Shown piece after piece: positions 1 to 10,450 of a stretch of 64,000 nt of DNA. Source of the stretch: Symsagittifera roscoffensis (lineage: Eukaryota > Xenacoelomorpha > Acoela > Convolutidae); contig NC_087066.1 of the NCBI RefSeq assembly GCF_963678635.1, positions 62,750,282 through 62,814,281 of the forward strand, given 5' to 3'. The first letter of the stretch is position 1. Every line of letters starts with the position of its first letter. The notes beneath the pieces are model-generated. The model was given only the letters and a program-made list of their open reading frames with translations, was not told the origin of the DNA and did not search any database. Made by a program: the position numbers and the translations under genes.

Positions 1-978
1 GTCAAACATTTTTGAAAATTCTTGTGTAAATCTTTTCCAATTTGATTTTATTTCTATAGGCAATACTGAAAACCATTTTTGGGCTGCACCGTCTAAGGTT
101 GTCTGTATCAACGCTGTGCGTCGATGTATCCAGTTTTGATGTAGTGGCGTATTAATTGGTTCAGGTCCTATATTTAAAATTAAATTTGCTGTTACTGCAT
201 TTAAATAATCTTCTACAGAATATTCAGGGTCTGGTCCTGTGAATACCATTAATGATTTGTTTGATGTTATTGATGATCCACCCATAAGGTATGGATTCAT
301 TGTCATTTGTAATGATTCTGCTGCATTTGGCATTTGTGAAAAATTCGAAAGTTGATTTTTTGTTATTTCGTGTTGTTGAAGGTAATATGGAAGTGGTATT
401 TCATTTTGCATTTGTGTTGGTTGATACGAGTGTGTAATCATTGGGTTTTGTGGCTGAATTGGTTGAAAAGATTGTGTATTATTTGGGTTTTGCATTTGTA
501 TTGGTTGTTGATTTTGTGTATCTATTTGATGTGGAGAAAAAATTCTATGATATGTATATGGTTTCTGCACTCCTTGTCCACGATATTCTTGAGTATATGG
601 TGCAAATATATCTGGTTGTAAATAATCATCATCAGAGGATAGGTAATCCGTTTGATGAGGTGCTTGTTTTTTATTTTTATTCTGTTGAAAGAATGGGTAG
701 TTTTCACTACAATCCTGTGGAGGATGTGAATTAGTTTGAAAGTTTACTGAGTTGGTTGTTGCCATTGGACTATCCCAATATCGAGATCTTATCTGATTAT
801 GATTATTTTTTCGGGGGGGATACTTTGTTTTTGATGAATGTGTGTAATTATAATTGTGTTCCGCAAAATTGTTTCTTGTGAACGTTCTGCGTGTTTTTGA
901 CGGTATTGTCATGGGTTTATATGTTTGATAATCCATTTGTGAATATTTTGGAGCAACCGAAGGTTTAACGGTTGATTG
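1..978 (-). CDS. Ty3/Gypsy-type Gag capsid ORF, partial (runs off left edge)
   Basis: Read on the minus strand from 978 to 1 the frame is open for 326 codons; the first ATG is at 910-912. The N-terminal part is Gln/Asn/Tyr-rich linker. From about 285 downwards it becomes capsid-like, with LMVFTGPDPEYSVEDYLNAV, then TALIQTTLDGAAQKWF and IKSNWKRFTQEFSKMFD at the window edge. The W-x-x-R-R-x-A-L-I...A-A-Q-x-W-F pattern followed by a W-x-x-F-x-x-E-F block is the usual Ty3/Gypsy Gag capsid arrangement, in which the protein packages element RNA in cytoplasmic particles. It lies in the same frame as the ORF at 979-1380, separated by one TAA. Nucleocapsid and Pol would lie beyond the window. I see no break inside this stretch. 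Confidence 0.8.
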
Positions 979-981
979 TTA
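973..981 (-). promoter_or_regulatory. Candidate leaky stop codon (TAA followed by CAATCA)
   Basis: On the minus strand the single stop between the upstream ORF (979-1380) and the capsid ORF (1-978) reads TAA-CAA-TCA. Stop plus CAR-YYA is the type I readthrough context known from tobamoviruses and related systems (usually with TAG). Both flanking frames are long and open, so readthrough would give one fused product. Functional use is inference; chance or a plain terminator remain possible. Confidence 0.4.
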
Positions 982-1380
982 GGTTACTTGTGCTAGTGAA
1001 GTGTTTGTATTTCTTGGTGTTGTTAAATTTGGACGTATTGGTGAAATACTTTGTTGTGTAGTTGTTGTTGTTTGGACAATTTCTTCATTTATGAAGTGTG
1101 ATGGTGTCTGAATATCTTGTTGAGTGAGATTCCTAGTTCGATTAAGGTGTTCATTGTGTATGACGGTCGAGTTTAAGCTGTTATTTTGCGTATCAGGTAG
1201 AAATGTATTGTAGTTTAATGGTGTTGCATCAATGGTTAATGGTACTACTCTTACATAATCTCTTGTATAAGATATTGTACTTATTGCTTGACTTGAGATA
1301 GGTTGTTGGATATTTATAAGTGTAGGATGAGACCATTCAGGGTCCAAACGTAGTTTGATTGTTCTGAAAGGGCAGTGTCG
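979..1380 (-). CDS. ORF3 of the left-edge Ty3-type element, no ATG
   Basis: The frame is open from 1380 to the TAA at 979-981 (about 133 codons) and contains no methionine codon at all; the earliest start-like codon is a TTG at 1345-1347. The protein is Thr/Ser/Asn/Gln-rich (for example IVQTTTTTQQSISPIRPN) with no motif I recognise. Its upstream end overlaps the end of ORF2 (1314-2060) by about 67 bases; moving from ORF2 to ORF3 needs a -1 shift. It continues in frame into the capsid ORF after one stop. It is best read as part of a long Gag N-terminal region reached by frameshifting or splicing, or as one ORF broken by an indel. Confidence 0.5.
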   Translation of the reverse strand, partial: RHCPFRTIKLRLDPEWSHPTLINIQQPISSQAISTISYTRDYVRVVPLTIDATPLNYNTFLPDTQNNSLNSTVIHNEHLNRTRNLTQQDIQTPSHFINEEIVQTTTTTQQSISPIRPNLTTPRNTNTSLAQVT

Positions 1381-2060
1381 TCATTTGTATTTTGAGGTCT
1401 GAATTTTTTTCTTGCTTGTGAAATTAAATCTAAATTGTGGGTGAAATAATCTATTATGAACCATGCTAAAATCTTTTGTAAATCATGTTTTGTATGTTGT
1501 GAAACTTCATCTTTTGTGAAATTTTCTTTAATTATATGTAGGAAAGTTGAAAATAGTGTGATTTCATGTCGTACCCTTATATGTTTAGATGTCTCTGTCG
1601 GTGAGACACTTGGGATTGGGATTTCGTTTTCTGATATTGAGATATAACTATATATTATGGCAAAAACTTCATTAGTAAATATGGAGTTTGCTCTTTGTGA
1701 GTTATGATATTGTATGCTTTTTATATATTCTGAGAATACTTTTGAAAATTCTAAATCAAGGTCGTCTGTTTGAATTACATATTTGCGGTGATTCGGGTTT
1801 GGTGAGCTGAATTCTATGGTGTAGATTCCGTATTGTTGTGTCAAATTACATATATCTTTCAGATAGTGATCAATAATTTGTCTTTTGATCTTTACATCTG
1901 GGAACTCTGCTTTACATGGGCTGATTCCGGGTTCAAATAAATTTAGGAGTAAATTCTTGCAAAATATATGCTGCCCTCTATCATTGGGTGCATCTACGAG
2001 GAAGGGGTAGATATCGTCATCATCTGGACTATCTTCACTTGGAGTGTGTGTTTGGCTCAT
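1314..2060 (-). CDS. ORF2 of the left-edge Ty3-type element, unknown function
   Basis: A 248-codon ORF from a real ATG at 2058-2060 to TAA at 1314-1316. It starts with an acidic stretch (SEDSPDDDDIYPF), followed by a mixed, probably globular region with regular hydrophobic spacing and no zinc, protease or polymerase motif. The ATG sits 26 bases inside the end of ORF1, in the +1 frame relative to ORF1, and the C-terminus overlaps ORF3. The head-to-tail overlaps and shared direction with the capsid ORF suggest an accessory or Gag N-terminal product of the same element. I do not recognise the family. Confidence 0.55.
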   Translation of the reverse strand: MSQTHTPSEDSPDDDDIYPFLVDAPNDRGQHIFCKNLLLNLFEPGISPCKAEFPDVKIKRQIIDHYLKDICNLTQQYGIYTIEFSSPNPNHRKYVIQTDDLDLEFSKVFSEYIKSIQYHNSQRANSIFTNEVFAIIYSYISISENEIPIPSVSPTETSKHIRVRHEITLFSTFLHIIKENFTKDEVSQHTKHDLQKILAWFIIDYFTHNLDLISQARKKFRPQNTNDDTALSEQSNYVWTLNGLILHL

Positions 2061-2535
2061 TTTTTCGTTTAATGACTGTTAATAGGTAATTATCGATATG
2101 TCTAATTGGTTGATTCCAATTATATAAATGTACTGGTTTGTGTTTATATTGCTTTTTTATTCTTCTTTTTCCTCTTTTTGATGAATTTGAAGTTGTTTCT
2201 AAGTCGGAAAAATATAATTGATCGTGAATGGGGCAATTTTTATCTATAGATTCTTTTAATTTATAAAGTTCGTCTAAATTGCTGGCTTCTGATTCTGAAA
2301 ATGCGTTTCTATTTTTGGAAAATCTTTTTCGTGTTATTTGTCTTTGTTTGTTTATCATTTTCCTTTTTAGTGTTTGTCGTTTTGTTCTAATATATCCAAC
2401 TGTTTGTGTATGAGGTGTGATTACAAGGTCGTATTTTTTGTTATCTATTTCACAGTTGTGTAAAACGATTGTTTGTTTGTTTCCTAGATTTTTAAATGAC
2501 ACAAGGTTTAGGATGACGGATGCAAAAAGTTGTTA
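2035..2535 (-). CDS. ORF1 of the left-edge Ty3-type element, basic protein
   Basis: Open from 2535 to the TAA at 2035-2037 on the minus strand. There is no ATG before the one at 2356-2358; a GTG is at 2500-2502, and an AG-containing acceptor-like site lies near 2490, so the true start may be a spliced exon or the ATG at 2358. The protein is rich in Lys/Arg (TLKRKMINKQRQITRKRF, GKRRIKKQYKHKP), as expected of a nucleic-acid-binding or nuclear-targeted segment, but no domain is recognisable. It overlaps ORF2 by 26 bases. Confidence 0.45.
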
Positions 2536-2559
2536 GATGATTTCTATTTTCTTAAATTG

Positions 2560-3000
2560 TTAGTCCTTACGATTTTTTGGTTAGCTTAACCTGGGTCTAT
2601 TTGTTCATGGTTGGAGAGAAAAGTATATCGATTCCGAAGAATGATTTTTTACTTTCTCGTGGCTAGTATAAGCTAAGGTGTTAACTTACTTAATCTTACT
2701 TAAGGGTAGTGATTGTGTTCAAGGGTTGGAGAATAGTAAATCGATCCACAAGGTTCAGGTATAATTAGAACGCGAGTAGTTCGTTAGATACTATTTTAAA
2801 CTTACTAAGTCTATGATTTATCCTGGGTCTGGTAAGAGGAGGGTTCAAGTGAAGGATGAATAACCGAAGTTCTTCACTGTTTATCCTAATTTGAATGATT
2901 AGTTTTGTTCAAAAATTTCTATTAGTCTTGGGTTTTTTGAAAGGGGTGTATAGTGAATCGACGTTTGAGGTCGTTAGACACTAGCTAAGTGGGTGGGGGA
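2560..3000. repeat. About 115 bp degenerate tandem repeat, four units
   Basis: Four related blocks start near 2590, 2705, 2825 and 2929. Each has a GGGTCT or similar lead, a TTCAAGGGTTGGAGA-like core, and a variant of AGTAAATCGATCC followed by AAGGTTC or GAAGTTC. Spacing is 100-120 bases. It lies directly upstream (minus orientation) of ORF1 of the left-edge element, so it is probably in that element's leader or LTR. Confidence 0.6.
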
Positions 3001-3019
3001 GAACAAAATTGTTCTTTTT

Positions 3020-3108
3020 GATCCAAGGATAGGCCTTGATGATCAAGTTTTGTAAATTTAATTAAATAGAAAATTAATTAAGATCCAAGGATAAGCCTTG
3101 ATGATCTG
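3020..3108. repeat. 25 bp direct repeat, two copies 62 bp apart
   Basis: GATCCAAGGATAGGCCTTGA at about 3020 and GATCCAAGGATAAGCCTTGA at about 3082, each followed by TGATC; one substitution between copies. The AT-rich spacer has no other signal. It lies in the noncoding leader region of the left-edge element. Confidence 0.7.
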
Positions 3109-5035
3109 ATTTTAAGATTAAATGAATTTAAGTTTAAAATGGTTTAAATTTATTTAAAAAAAGATTTAGTGTTTTAATGATATTAGTGAGCTTATGATTG
3201 CTGTTATTATTTAGATGATGAAGCTGGGACAATTGATGATTTTATGATTACTAACAGTTTATTGTCATGCTAATAATTTTTATTTTGATTTTCAATAAAT
3301 ATTTTCCAAACATGTTTTATATAATACTGCAGAATTTTAGGAAAACGATCTGAGATCTTTTTATCAATCGTTATTGTATATTAATAGTTTTGTTTAGCGC
3401 CTGAAATGATTATGAAGATTGACTTCAAGATTTTATGTTTGGAAATGAAAATCTAAATTCATTGCTAATAAAATTCTAAATATAAAAGTCTGTGTTGGCT
3501 TTTGCCGTACTATCATATAACTATTTGGTAAGTTTCTACTTTGTCGTATGTCGTCTCTGCTTCGAGGTCTTCTTGCAATTCCGGGTAGTTCTGTTATCGT
3601 TTGGAATATTGGCTCTGATCTATTGAGTCGTAGAGACATTTCGATTAAATTATCGTCGTATAACATTTTAAAAATGTTTTGTCTAAATTCTAATCTATTT
3701 TTGGTTAATTCTAAGCTATTAAAGGTCTTGTTCGAGATTTATGGTTGCACCAGATCAGTTAGGACCGATGTGGTTAACTCATAGAGTAATTTCGGATAGG
3801 GTACACCGTCTGCTCGTCACGCTATCTTATTTTCGGCCGGATAGATTCGTGCAACTTCTTAGTCTAATACCGATCCTAATCTTACTCTTAAACTATCTAG
3901 TCTCAGGTTGCTTAACTAGTCTCTGCTAGGCTCAATAGATCTAGGGTATACTGGTTTATTGCGGCTGCTGAAGTTCCTTTGGAGAGGCAACTAATTTCTA
4001 AGTTAAATTCAAATCTCTCTGGTGCTGAAATTACAAGTAATTTCAGCACTTACAAATAAGTGGGTTGTTAGTTAGATGGATCATGATTGGTTAATATTAA
4101 ATACTTTACAGTGGTAAAATATCTCATTTATCCAATCATAAAATGTAGTTTAGATCAGGTTCCATTAGAATCGTCAGATCGTGTAATCGATCCCATGCCA
4201 TGGCAACGATAGTGTGTGAGGACGAGCTCTCACTTGACCTCTAGCTTCAGGTCTACCACAACCTGACCAATTTGGCTGCAAAAGTGGTACCACGTGAAAG
4301 TTCTAGACGCACAAAAACGGCCTTGAGTCGCAAAAAAGAGCTTCGCTCAACAAAATAACACAGTCTGGAATGTGGGGAAATAATACAAACGGACTATCCT
4401 CGACAGGACTGTTAAGGCCTACTGATAGCTCCTCTGCGATTCGCAGGAACTACAATTATTAGAATCCGCAGCGAACGTCGTGGAATCGGAACAGCATGGG
4501 GTAACCACAAATAAATAATGATATACGTCTTAGTGAAAATGCACCGCCGGGGAATCCGCATTTTATTTAAGGGTTCCAGTAACACATATAATTAGATTTG
4601 AACGGTGAATCTTTTTTTAAACCAATCTTTAAGAACACCAGCAAGTTAAACTTATACTTTTGACCATTTGATCTCTCTTTCTGCCAAGAGGCTGACGTTC
4701 AATTCTAATATTTCCAATCTCAAATACCGAAAGAACTAAAACAATATAATTCATCGTTTATGATTCTGAAATATAAACATACTAAAGTTGAAAAATAACC
4801 ATTTCGTTCGAGCCTTCATCAACAAATTTTTAAAATAAGTTCGAGAAAAAAGCAAAACTCTAATCCGAAATTTAATTGAAAAAAAAGTTAAGTGAAAGAA
4901 AAAGTGAAACTTTTGAGTTGGCTTTCCTTATTGAAAAGTTTCTCTTGGAAAAGTCAGCATATAAGAAAAGTTAATTGGCTTTTGAATTAATTTTTCTGAT
5001 ATGCTAACAAAGCTTGATAAAGCAATCTTATATTC
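3109..5035. other. Noncoding stretch, leader/LTR-like, no gene seen
   Basis: AT-rich sequence without a convincing ORF. A 77-codon minus ORF at 3433-3666 is Arg-rich and unrecognised. Probable 5' LTR or untranslated leader of the left-edge Ty3 element lies here, but with only one LTR in the window its ends cannot be set. A perfect palindrome at 4022-4049 is listed separately. Confidence 0.5.
4022..4049. repeat. Perfect 13 bp inverted repeat, 2 bp loop
   Basis: GTGCTGAAATTAC, then AA, then GTAATTTCAGCAC: a perfect 28-base palindromic hairpin. It could be an RNA stem-loop in the leader/LTR of the left-edge element, a protein-binding palindrome, or the closed remnant of a small foldback insertion. 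Confidence 0.85.
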
Positions 5036-5039
5036 CACC

Positions 5040-5580
5040 AAGACTGCTCGTATCAGGGTGAAGCCCTGAATGTTCCGACAGCCTTTTAAGGTTTGTGGAG
5101 CAGTAGTAACATAAAGCAATAAAATGTAATGAAATAAAATGAAAAAAAAACTTCTAAAATTTGAAATTTTTTAAATAAAATCATCCCCCCACACGCCATA
5201 TAAAGTACAAAAGGATAGATTTCGTTCCTTGTAACAAATCAATTATGGCAAATAAGCTTCGTTCAACCAATTTGGAACGATTTCTAAGACGGATTAATTC
5301 TCCGCTTACGCGTTAATAGCGCGAAATAAATCGCGCGTTAATTGTCCCAAATTGTCCAAAATGGCCAAAATGACAATCTTTAAACCCATCATAACTTTAC
5401 GATAAATGATCACAAGTGACATATCTTTTCAAATTTAAGCTCAGAACAGCAACACCTTTTGAATGATATAAAAACATTCCGTCAAAAAAGGCCAGTTAAA
5501 AAGTCGAAATTTGTCTGAAGAAAAAAAAACCCACCCCGAGCACAAATATTCAGTTACTTTCGTCAGTCGGAACAATAAGT
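5040..5580 (+). mobile_element. R1 dispersed repeat, full copy a
   Basis: About 541 bp, colinear with 38254-38791. Left end AAGACTGCTCG, then a hairpin of the form TCAGGG-loop-CCCTGA, then ATGTTCCGAC. Right end CCCCGAGCACAAATATT...GTCGGAACAATAAGT. GTTCCGAC near both ends in inverted orientation acts as a short terminal inverted repeat. Shared internal blocks include CCCCACACGCCAT and CTCCGCTTACGCGTTAATAG. There is no ORF, so it is a non-autonomous element; its class is unknown. Confidence 0.75.
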
Positions 5581-6578
5581 AGATCAAAAATTAGAGATTA
5601 AGGTCAAAACAGTTTGTTTTTAGCGAAATTATGCGGATAGATAATGCAAAATAAATATACTGGTCAAAAAATATACAATTTCCTTTTCTCCAGCAGGCAA
5701 AATTGTCTAAAATCTCAAACTTTAGGATCAGATGCTACCGGCTGAAATACGGGGTTTTAGGTTATCAAAAGAAAGGAATGGCTTAGCTGCTGGATATCTA
5801 TACTGAGTTTCAGGTTATTGGATGATGTAACTAAAGATTATACTGGGTTTCAGGGTATCGGATGAAGATTAATATGCATAATGGATAGCAAGTAATCGGG
5901 TGAATTGAAGGTTTCGAAAACCATGCCAAAAATTTGTCAAAGAGTTGGTACACCGTATAAATGGTACAAGTTTGAACGGTAATATTAGATAATGGTTTTC
6001 CAATTTATTATCTTTAAAACAGCTTGCTGTAAAAGCATAATGATTTAAGCAAGATTTGTTTGTGAATTCCATTGAAAATGATTAGGTCCTTGCTTTTAAA
6101 TTCCGCGTTTACTGTATTTTAGTTCCAGCTCAAGCTTTTAATTGTTCATTCACGAACTTAGTTCAAGTTAGTAAGCAAACTTGGAGAAACAAAATTACAA
6201 AATTGCGGAATATGTAGCTATATTCGCTGGTTGAGGAACCCTCGACATTAGCAGTGTGCCAACAAAGTGTAGGTTGCACGTATTTGAACTCGGAATCTCC
6301 AAAATTTTTGTAAGTGGATTCCGCTGAGCTTAAAACATGTTGAAAGACTTGTCTCTGGATTGCAGTAGTCAACAGACACCAAATTGTGCACATTATGGCC
6401 TGTTAAGGAAAACAGAAAACACATTCATCGACAACCAAGAGTAGCAGCTACTCTAAACGGGAAAAGCCAAACGCAATTGAAATTGAGACAGTTGTGAAAC
6501 TGAGATAATAAGTCCAAGATGCGTGACAAAAACAAACTAAAGATAGTCAAACGGTTTTTTGACTTCATTCTAACCTGC
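5581..6578. other. Noncoding stretch, nothing firm
   Basis: No supported gene. A 76-codon minus ORF (6163-6393, ending in a hydrophobic FRNFVILFLQVCLLT) could be an exon, but I find no convincing pair of splice sites and no family resemblance. Confidence 0.35.
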
Positions 6579-7317
6579 TACGGTGCTGATTTAAAATAAT
6601 CAGACGAAATAAACTAAACTCGATTTTTCGAACGCATTTTTCTTAAATTGGGTAAGATGAGACAAAAAATAAACAGAACAAAAGTTGCTTAGAATTTCAA
6701 CAAAAATAACATGGTTTAATTTTTTCTCCGAAATTCTCGGCCAAAATTTTGCCCCAAAAATGGGTCATTTTGGCTTTTTTCGATTAATCAAAAATTACGC
6801 TGAAACTGCTTTGTTAATTGATGAGAAATATTTATCACAAGAAGCCTCATACACAGCCCAACAAAGTTCAAGAAAGATTGAATCTCCAAAAACCTGTGGA
6901 AGGGAAAACATTTTTGCGTGACACGTGACAGTCAAGAAACGTGATTTCTAGTTTATAAAACCCAAAATCTTTGCTCAAAAACTATTTTTAAACAATTTAC
7001 TCAAATTTTTGGAGATTCAATTTTTCTGGAACTTTGTTGGGCTGTGTAAGAGGCTTCTTGTCATATAAGTTTCTTGTCAATTAACAAAGCAGTTTCAGCG
7101 TAATTTTTGATTAATCGAAAAAAGCCAAACTGACCCATTTTTGGGGTAAAGTTTTGGTTGAGAATTTCGGAGACAAAATTGAGCCATATTACTTCTGAGA
7201 AATTTCTAAGCAACTTTTGTCTCGTATATTTTTTGTCTATTCGTGACCCAATTTGAGAAAAACGCGTTTGAAATTTCATAATTTATTCGTTTCCGGTTAA
7301 TTTAAATCAGCACTGTA
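6579..7317. mobile_element. Large foldback (inverted-repeat) element
   Basis: Left arm 6579-6892 and right arm 7006-7317 are inverted copies of each other across about 310 bases, ending in TACGGTGCTGATTTA and the complement TAAATCAGCACTGTA; the spacer is about 113 bases. Each arm translates in places to a similar peptide (FGFFRLIKNYAETALLID). That similarity follows from the repeat itself and is not evidence of a gene. It is probably a foldback or MITE-type element whose transcript would form a long double-stranded hairpin. Confidence 0.8.
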
Positions 7318-8845
7318 TTCCAGCAAGCTTCTATATTTTTTTTTCCAAAAACTAGGGTTGAAAAATTGTAAACGAACTCTGCAACCCATCGGGAGACGAA
7401 AAAATATCAGATCAAGATCACTGTTTAATCAGTTTGCCCAAAAAAGCACGAGATCGTTTTTATCGAAGAGATCCACAAAAGAATATCCGGTGGATCAATG
7501 TGTCCTGCTCCTACAATTGGCAAAAAAGAGAACCAACGATACCTTAAGGAGACCAGTAAGGCGACACTGAGTAAACAAAACGAAATGTAATTGAACCATA
7601 ATTCGGCTAAAACAAGTACGCTGAAGACGAATTTCTGTCTCCTCTCCATTCACAACAAAAGCAGATCAGCATAGAAGAAAATAATCTTAAGACAATATTG
7701 CAACTCTTTGTGGGTTTCATGAACTTTGTTTGTTGATTCGGGACTATCTTTCCGCAAGAGTCAACATCATTTGAAAGCCTGGCAGAAACAAATTTTGACG
7801 GTGGCGAAACGAATGAGAAAGACGTTAGATATCCAAGTTACGGCCAGAGTATACAAATTTTTAGCAAAGCGGACACTGGACGCCATTTTTTAGAGTCGAG
7901 CTAAATTTGAAAAACAAACGTCCTGAAATTCTTTGTAAATTATAGCAAGCTGGAGTGTGAGGCAGGAGCTGTGATGTAACGGATAGCATATAACACCAAA
8001 GCGTTACGAACCAGGAGATACGCTCAGTTTTAGACGGCACAAAATAGTTTGAAAATACTCCAACTAAGTTGGATAATATATCGAAGCATACAGAAGAAAA
8101 CAAACTAAAATTCATCCAAACACTACATCACCTCTATGAAAACGAATACAAAATAAACGTTTTTTGATTTTCGTGAATGTTAAAACAACGAACTAATCCT
8201 GATCTAAAATAAACAATATTCGACTTGCAAGCATTAATTATATCAAGTTTTTTTAGTTAAGATCTTTCCCAAGCCAAGCTAAACCACCAGCTACAGCCAT
8301 CAACTTCAAACGCTTTGGGCACAACTGCCCTTACCGAATCTGAATGAACCATCGAAGCTACCTTCAAAACAATAGTCTCAATTTTATTCGATGTCCTTAC
8401 TTATTTATGTTCAGGACTTCCGTTCCTGAAAAATCAAGGCAATTTTTGGCGCCTCACAGAGGGAGGTGAAAAAAGATGCAAAATAGATTGGGAAAAAAGC
8501 ACGAGAGACCGAAACTAGAGCTATAAACAAAAGGTTTCTGAAACGAGCCTAACGGGATGCGAGCAAAAATTAAGGAAAAGCTGGAAAAATCTAGCGACGC
8601 TCTGCCTCTGCTAAATGAAACAAATGCCCTAGTTTTCCTTTAAGGCCAAAGCAGTCTGGAATTTAGGTCTGGCACTTTGTTGAACTTTTCGATTCTAATC
8701 TCACCGGCTAAGAAATCACCACCACTAGAAGGCTAGAAAAGGGTTCAAGCTACCCGAACCATGTTTGATTTGAACTCAAAAACATCTGAGAAAGACAAAC
8801 GCAAATAGCCGAAAAATTGATATGATTTTAACTCATATATGGACA
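7318..8845. other. Noncoding stretch, nothing seen
   Basis: AT-rich, with short spurious ORFs on both strands and no recognisable domain, RNA gene or repeat shared with the rest of the window. Confidence 0.4.
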
Positions 8846-10092
8846 ATTTCTTAGCAAAAAAACTAAGATAGTTAGGGCTCAGCAGCTTCAAAAAAGTTTG
8901 GAACTCTTATTTTGAGAAAAAAATAAATTTCCAGTTGGTAATAAATTTTCTGAGTGACTGCTTTGCATCTAGTGGAACCTGAGTTAAGCCAATGAAAAAT
9001 TTCAGCGCTTGGAAATTTATTAAGAGTAATGAACGTAGTGAAGACTCTAATATAGGTCTTATTGATTTTTTTTGTTTTTTTTTTCAGGAAAAAGTCTTAA
9101 AATATTGATTCATTTAAGTATAATGCACCTTTTTTAATTCACTTAAAATTCATCTGCTGAAACTGACGTAAATAGCACACTCCGAATACGAATATGGAAA
9201 TGGCGTGCGTAAAAATTCGTGAACGATTTCTGGTTTCGAAAGTGGAATTTGTTTTTAAGGTTTCCCAGCGGAATAAAAACTTTACTTATTGATCCAATTT
9301 TCTCAAGTTGGGTTCATGTTATCAAAAAAGCGCCATTCATAAATTGTTCCAGAAATTCAACGAAATTAAAGGGCATCTATTTTTTCTTTGAAATTCGAAA
9401 GTTGAGATTTTTTAAGAAAATCCTTGTTTTTTTGTTAACTTGCGTTCATTACCTTTTTCCAATATTCGATTTCTTAGCAAAAAAACTAAGATAGTTAGGG
9501 CTCAGCAGCTTCAAAAAAGTTTGGAACTCTTATTTTGAGAAAAAAAATAAATTTCCAGTTGGTAATAAATTTTCTGAGTGACTGCTTTGCATCTAGTGGA
9601 ACCTGAGTTAAGCCAATGAAAAATTTCAGCGCTTGGAAATTTATTAAGAGTAATGAACGTAGTGAAGACTCTTATATAGGTCTTATTGATTTTTTTTGTT
9701 TTTTTTTTCAGGAAAAAGTCTTAAAATATTGATTCATTTAAGTATAATGCACCTTTTTTAATTCACTTAAAATTCATCTGCTGAAACTGACGTAAATAGC
9801 ACACTCCGAATACGAATATGGAAATGGCGTGCGTAAAAATTCGTGAACGATTTCTGGTTTCGAAAGTGGAATTTGTTTTTAAGGTTTCCCAGCGGAATAA
9901 AAACTTTACTTATTGATCCAATTTTCTCAAGTTGGGTTCATGTTATCAAAAAAGCGCCATTCATAAATTGTTCCAGAAATTCAACGAAATTAAAGGGCAT
10001 CTATTTTTTCTTTGAAATTCGAAAGTTGAGATTTTTTAAGAAAATCCTTGTTTTTTTGTTAACTTGCGTTCATTACCTTTTTCCAATATTCG
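8846..10092. repeat. 624 bp tandem duplication, two nearly identical copies
   Basis: Copy 1 is 8846-9468 and copy 2 is 9469-10092. I see one substitution (CTCTAATATAGG at about 9049 against CTCTTATATAGG at about 9673) and one base difference in an A run near 8918/9541. The unit holds a 91- or 86-codon plus ORF that differs only where it leaves the repeat; no domain. The duplication lies 360 bp from an assembly gap, so it may be a recent real duplication or an assembly artefact. Confidence 0.9.
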
Positions 10093-10450
10093 ATTTGCTA
10101 TAGATTAGTTGAAATTGAGGCTTTAAGGTTAATACTTTCCTCAAAATCCATATTTGAAGCTGTATTATAGACTTTTTTAAAAAATAAATAACAGCCCTGA
10201 AAGTGTATCTATGTACGACATGTATTTTTTGTTCAAAAGGGAGTTGTCTAAACAAGAAAATTTTCCGCTTAAATAAACAAAGGCTATTTTCCAGTTCCCC
10301 CCTTTCAAAATACCGAGTTTTATATTTGTCTTACGTGTTATTACGGCTAAATGCGTGATTTTACGCTGCAAAATATGAAGAACAAATCTGTTCCGAATTG
10401 TCGATTTGTTCACCACGCCAAATTTCATTGCATTATGACAACGTTAAACA
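10093..10450. other. Noncoding stretch, nothing seen
   Basis: AT-rich sequence between the tandem duplication and the N run. The 3' LTR of the BEL element would be expected here or inside the gap, but no LTR partner is visible upstream of the element to confirm it. Confidence 0.4.

Noticed and set aside
2059-2065. A AAA AAT slippery heptamer at the ORF1/ORF2 overlap, suggesting -1 frameshifting
   Set aside because: The heptamer is in the right register of ORF1, but ORF2 is in the +1 frame, so a -1 slip would not reach it.
6685-7279. Pair of similar 72-78 codon ORFs as a duplicated gene
   Set aside because: They lie in opposite arms of one foldback element, and the similarity follows from the inverted repeat.
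9219-10103. Two near-identical 86-91 codon ORFs as a tandem gene pair
   Set aside because: They differ only because of the duplication boundary; no domain, and base composition equals the surroundings.
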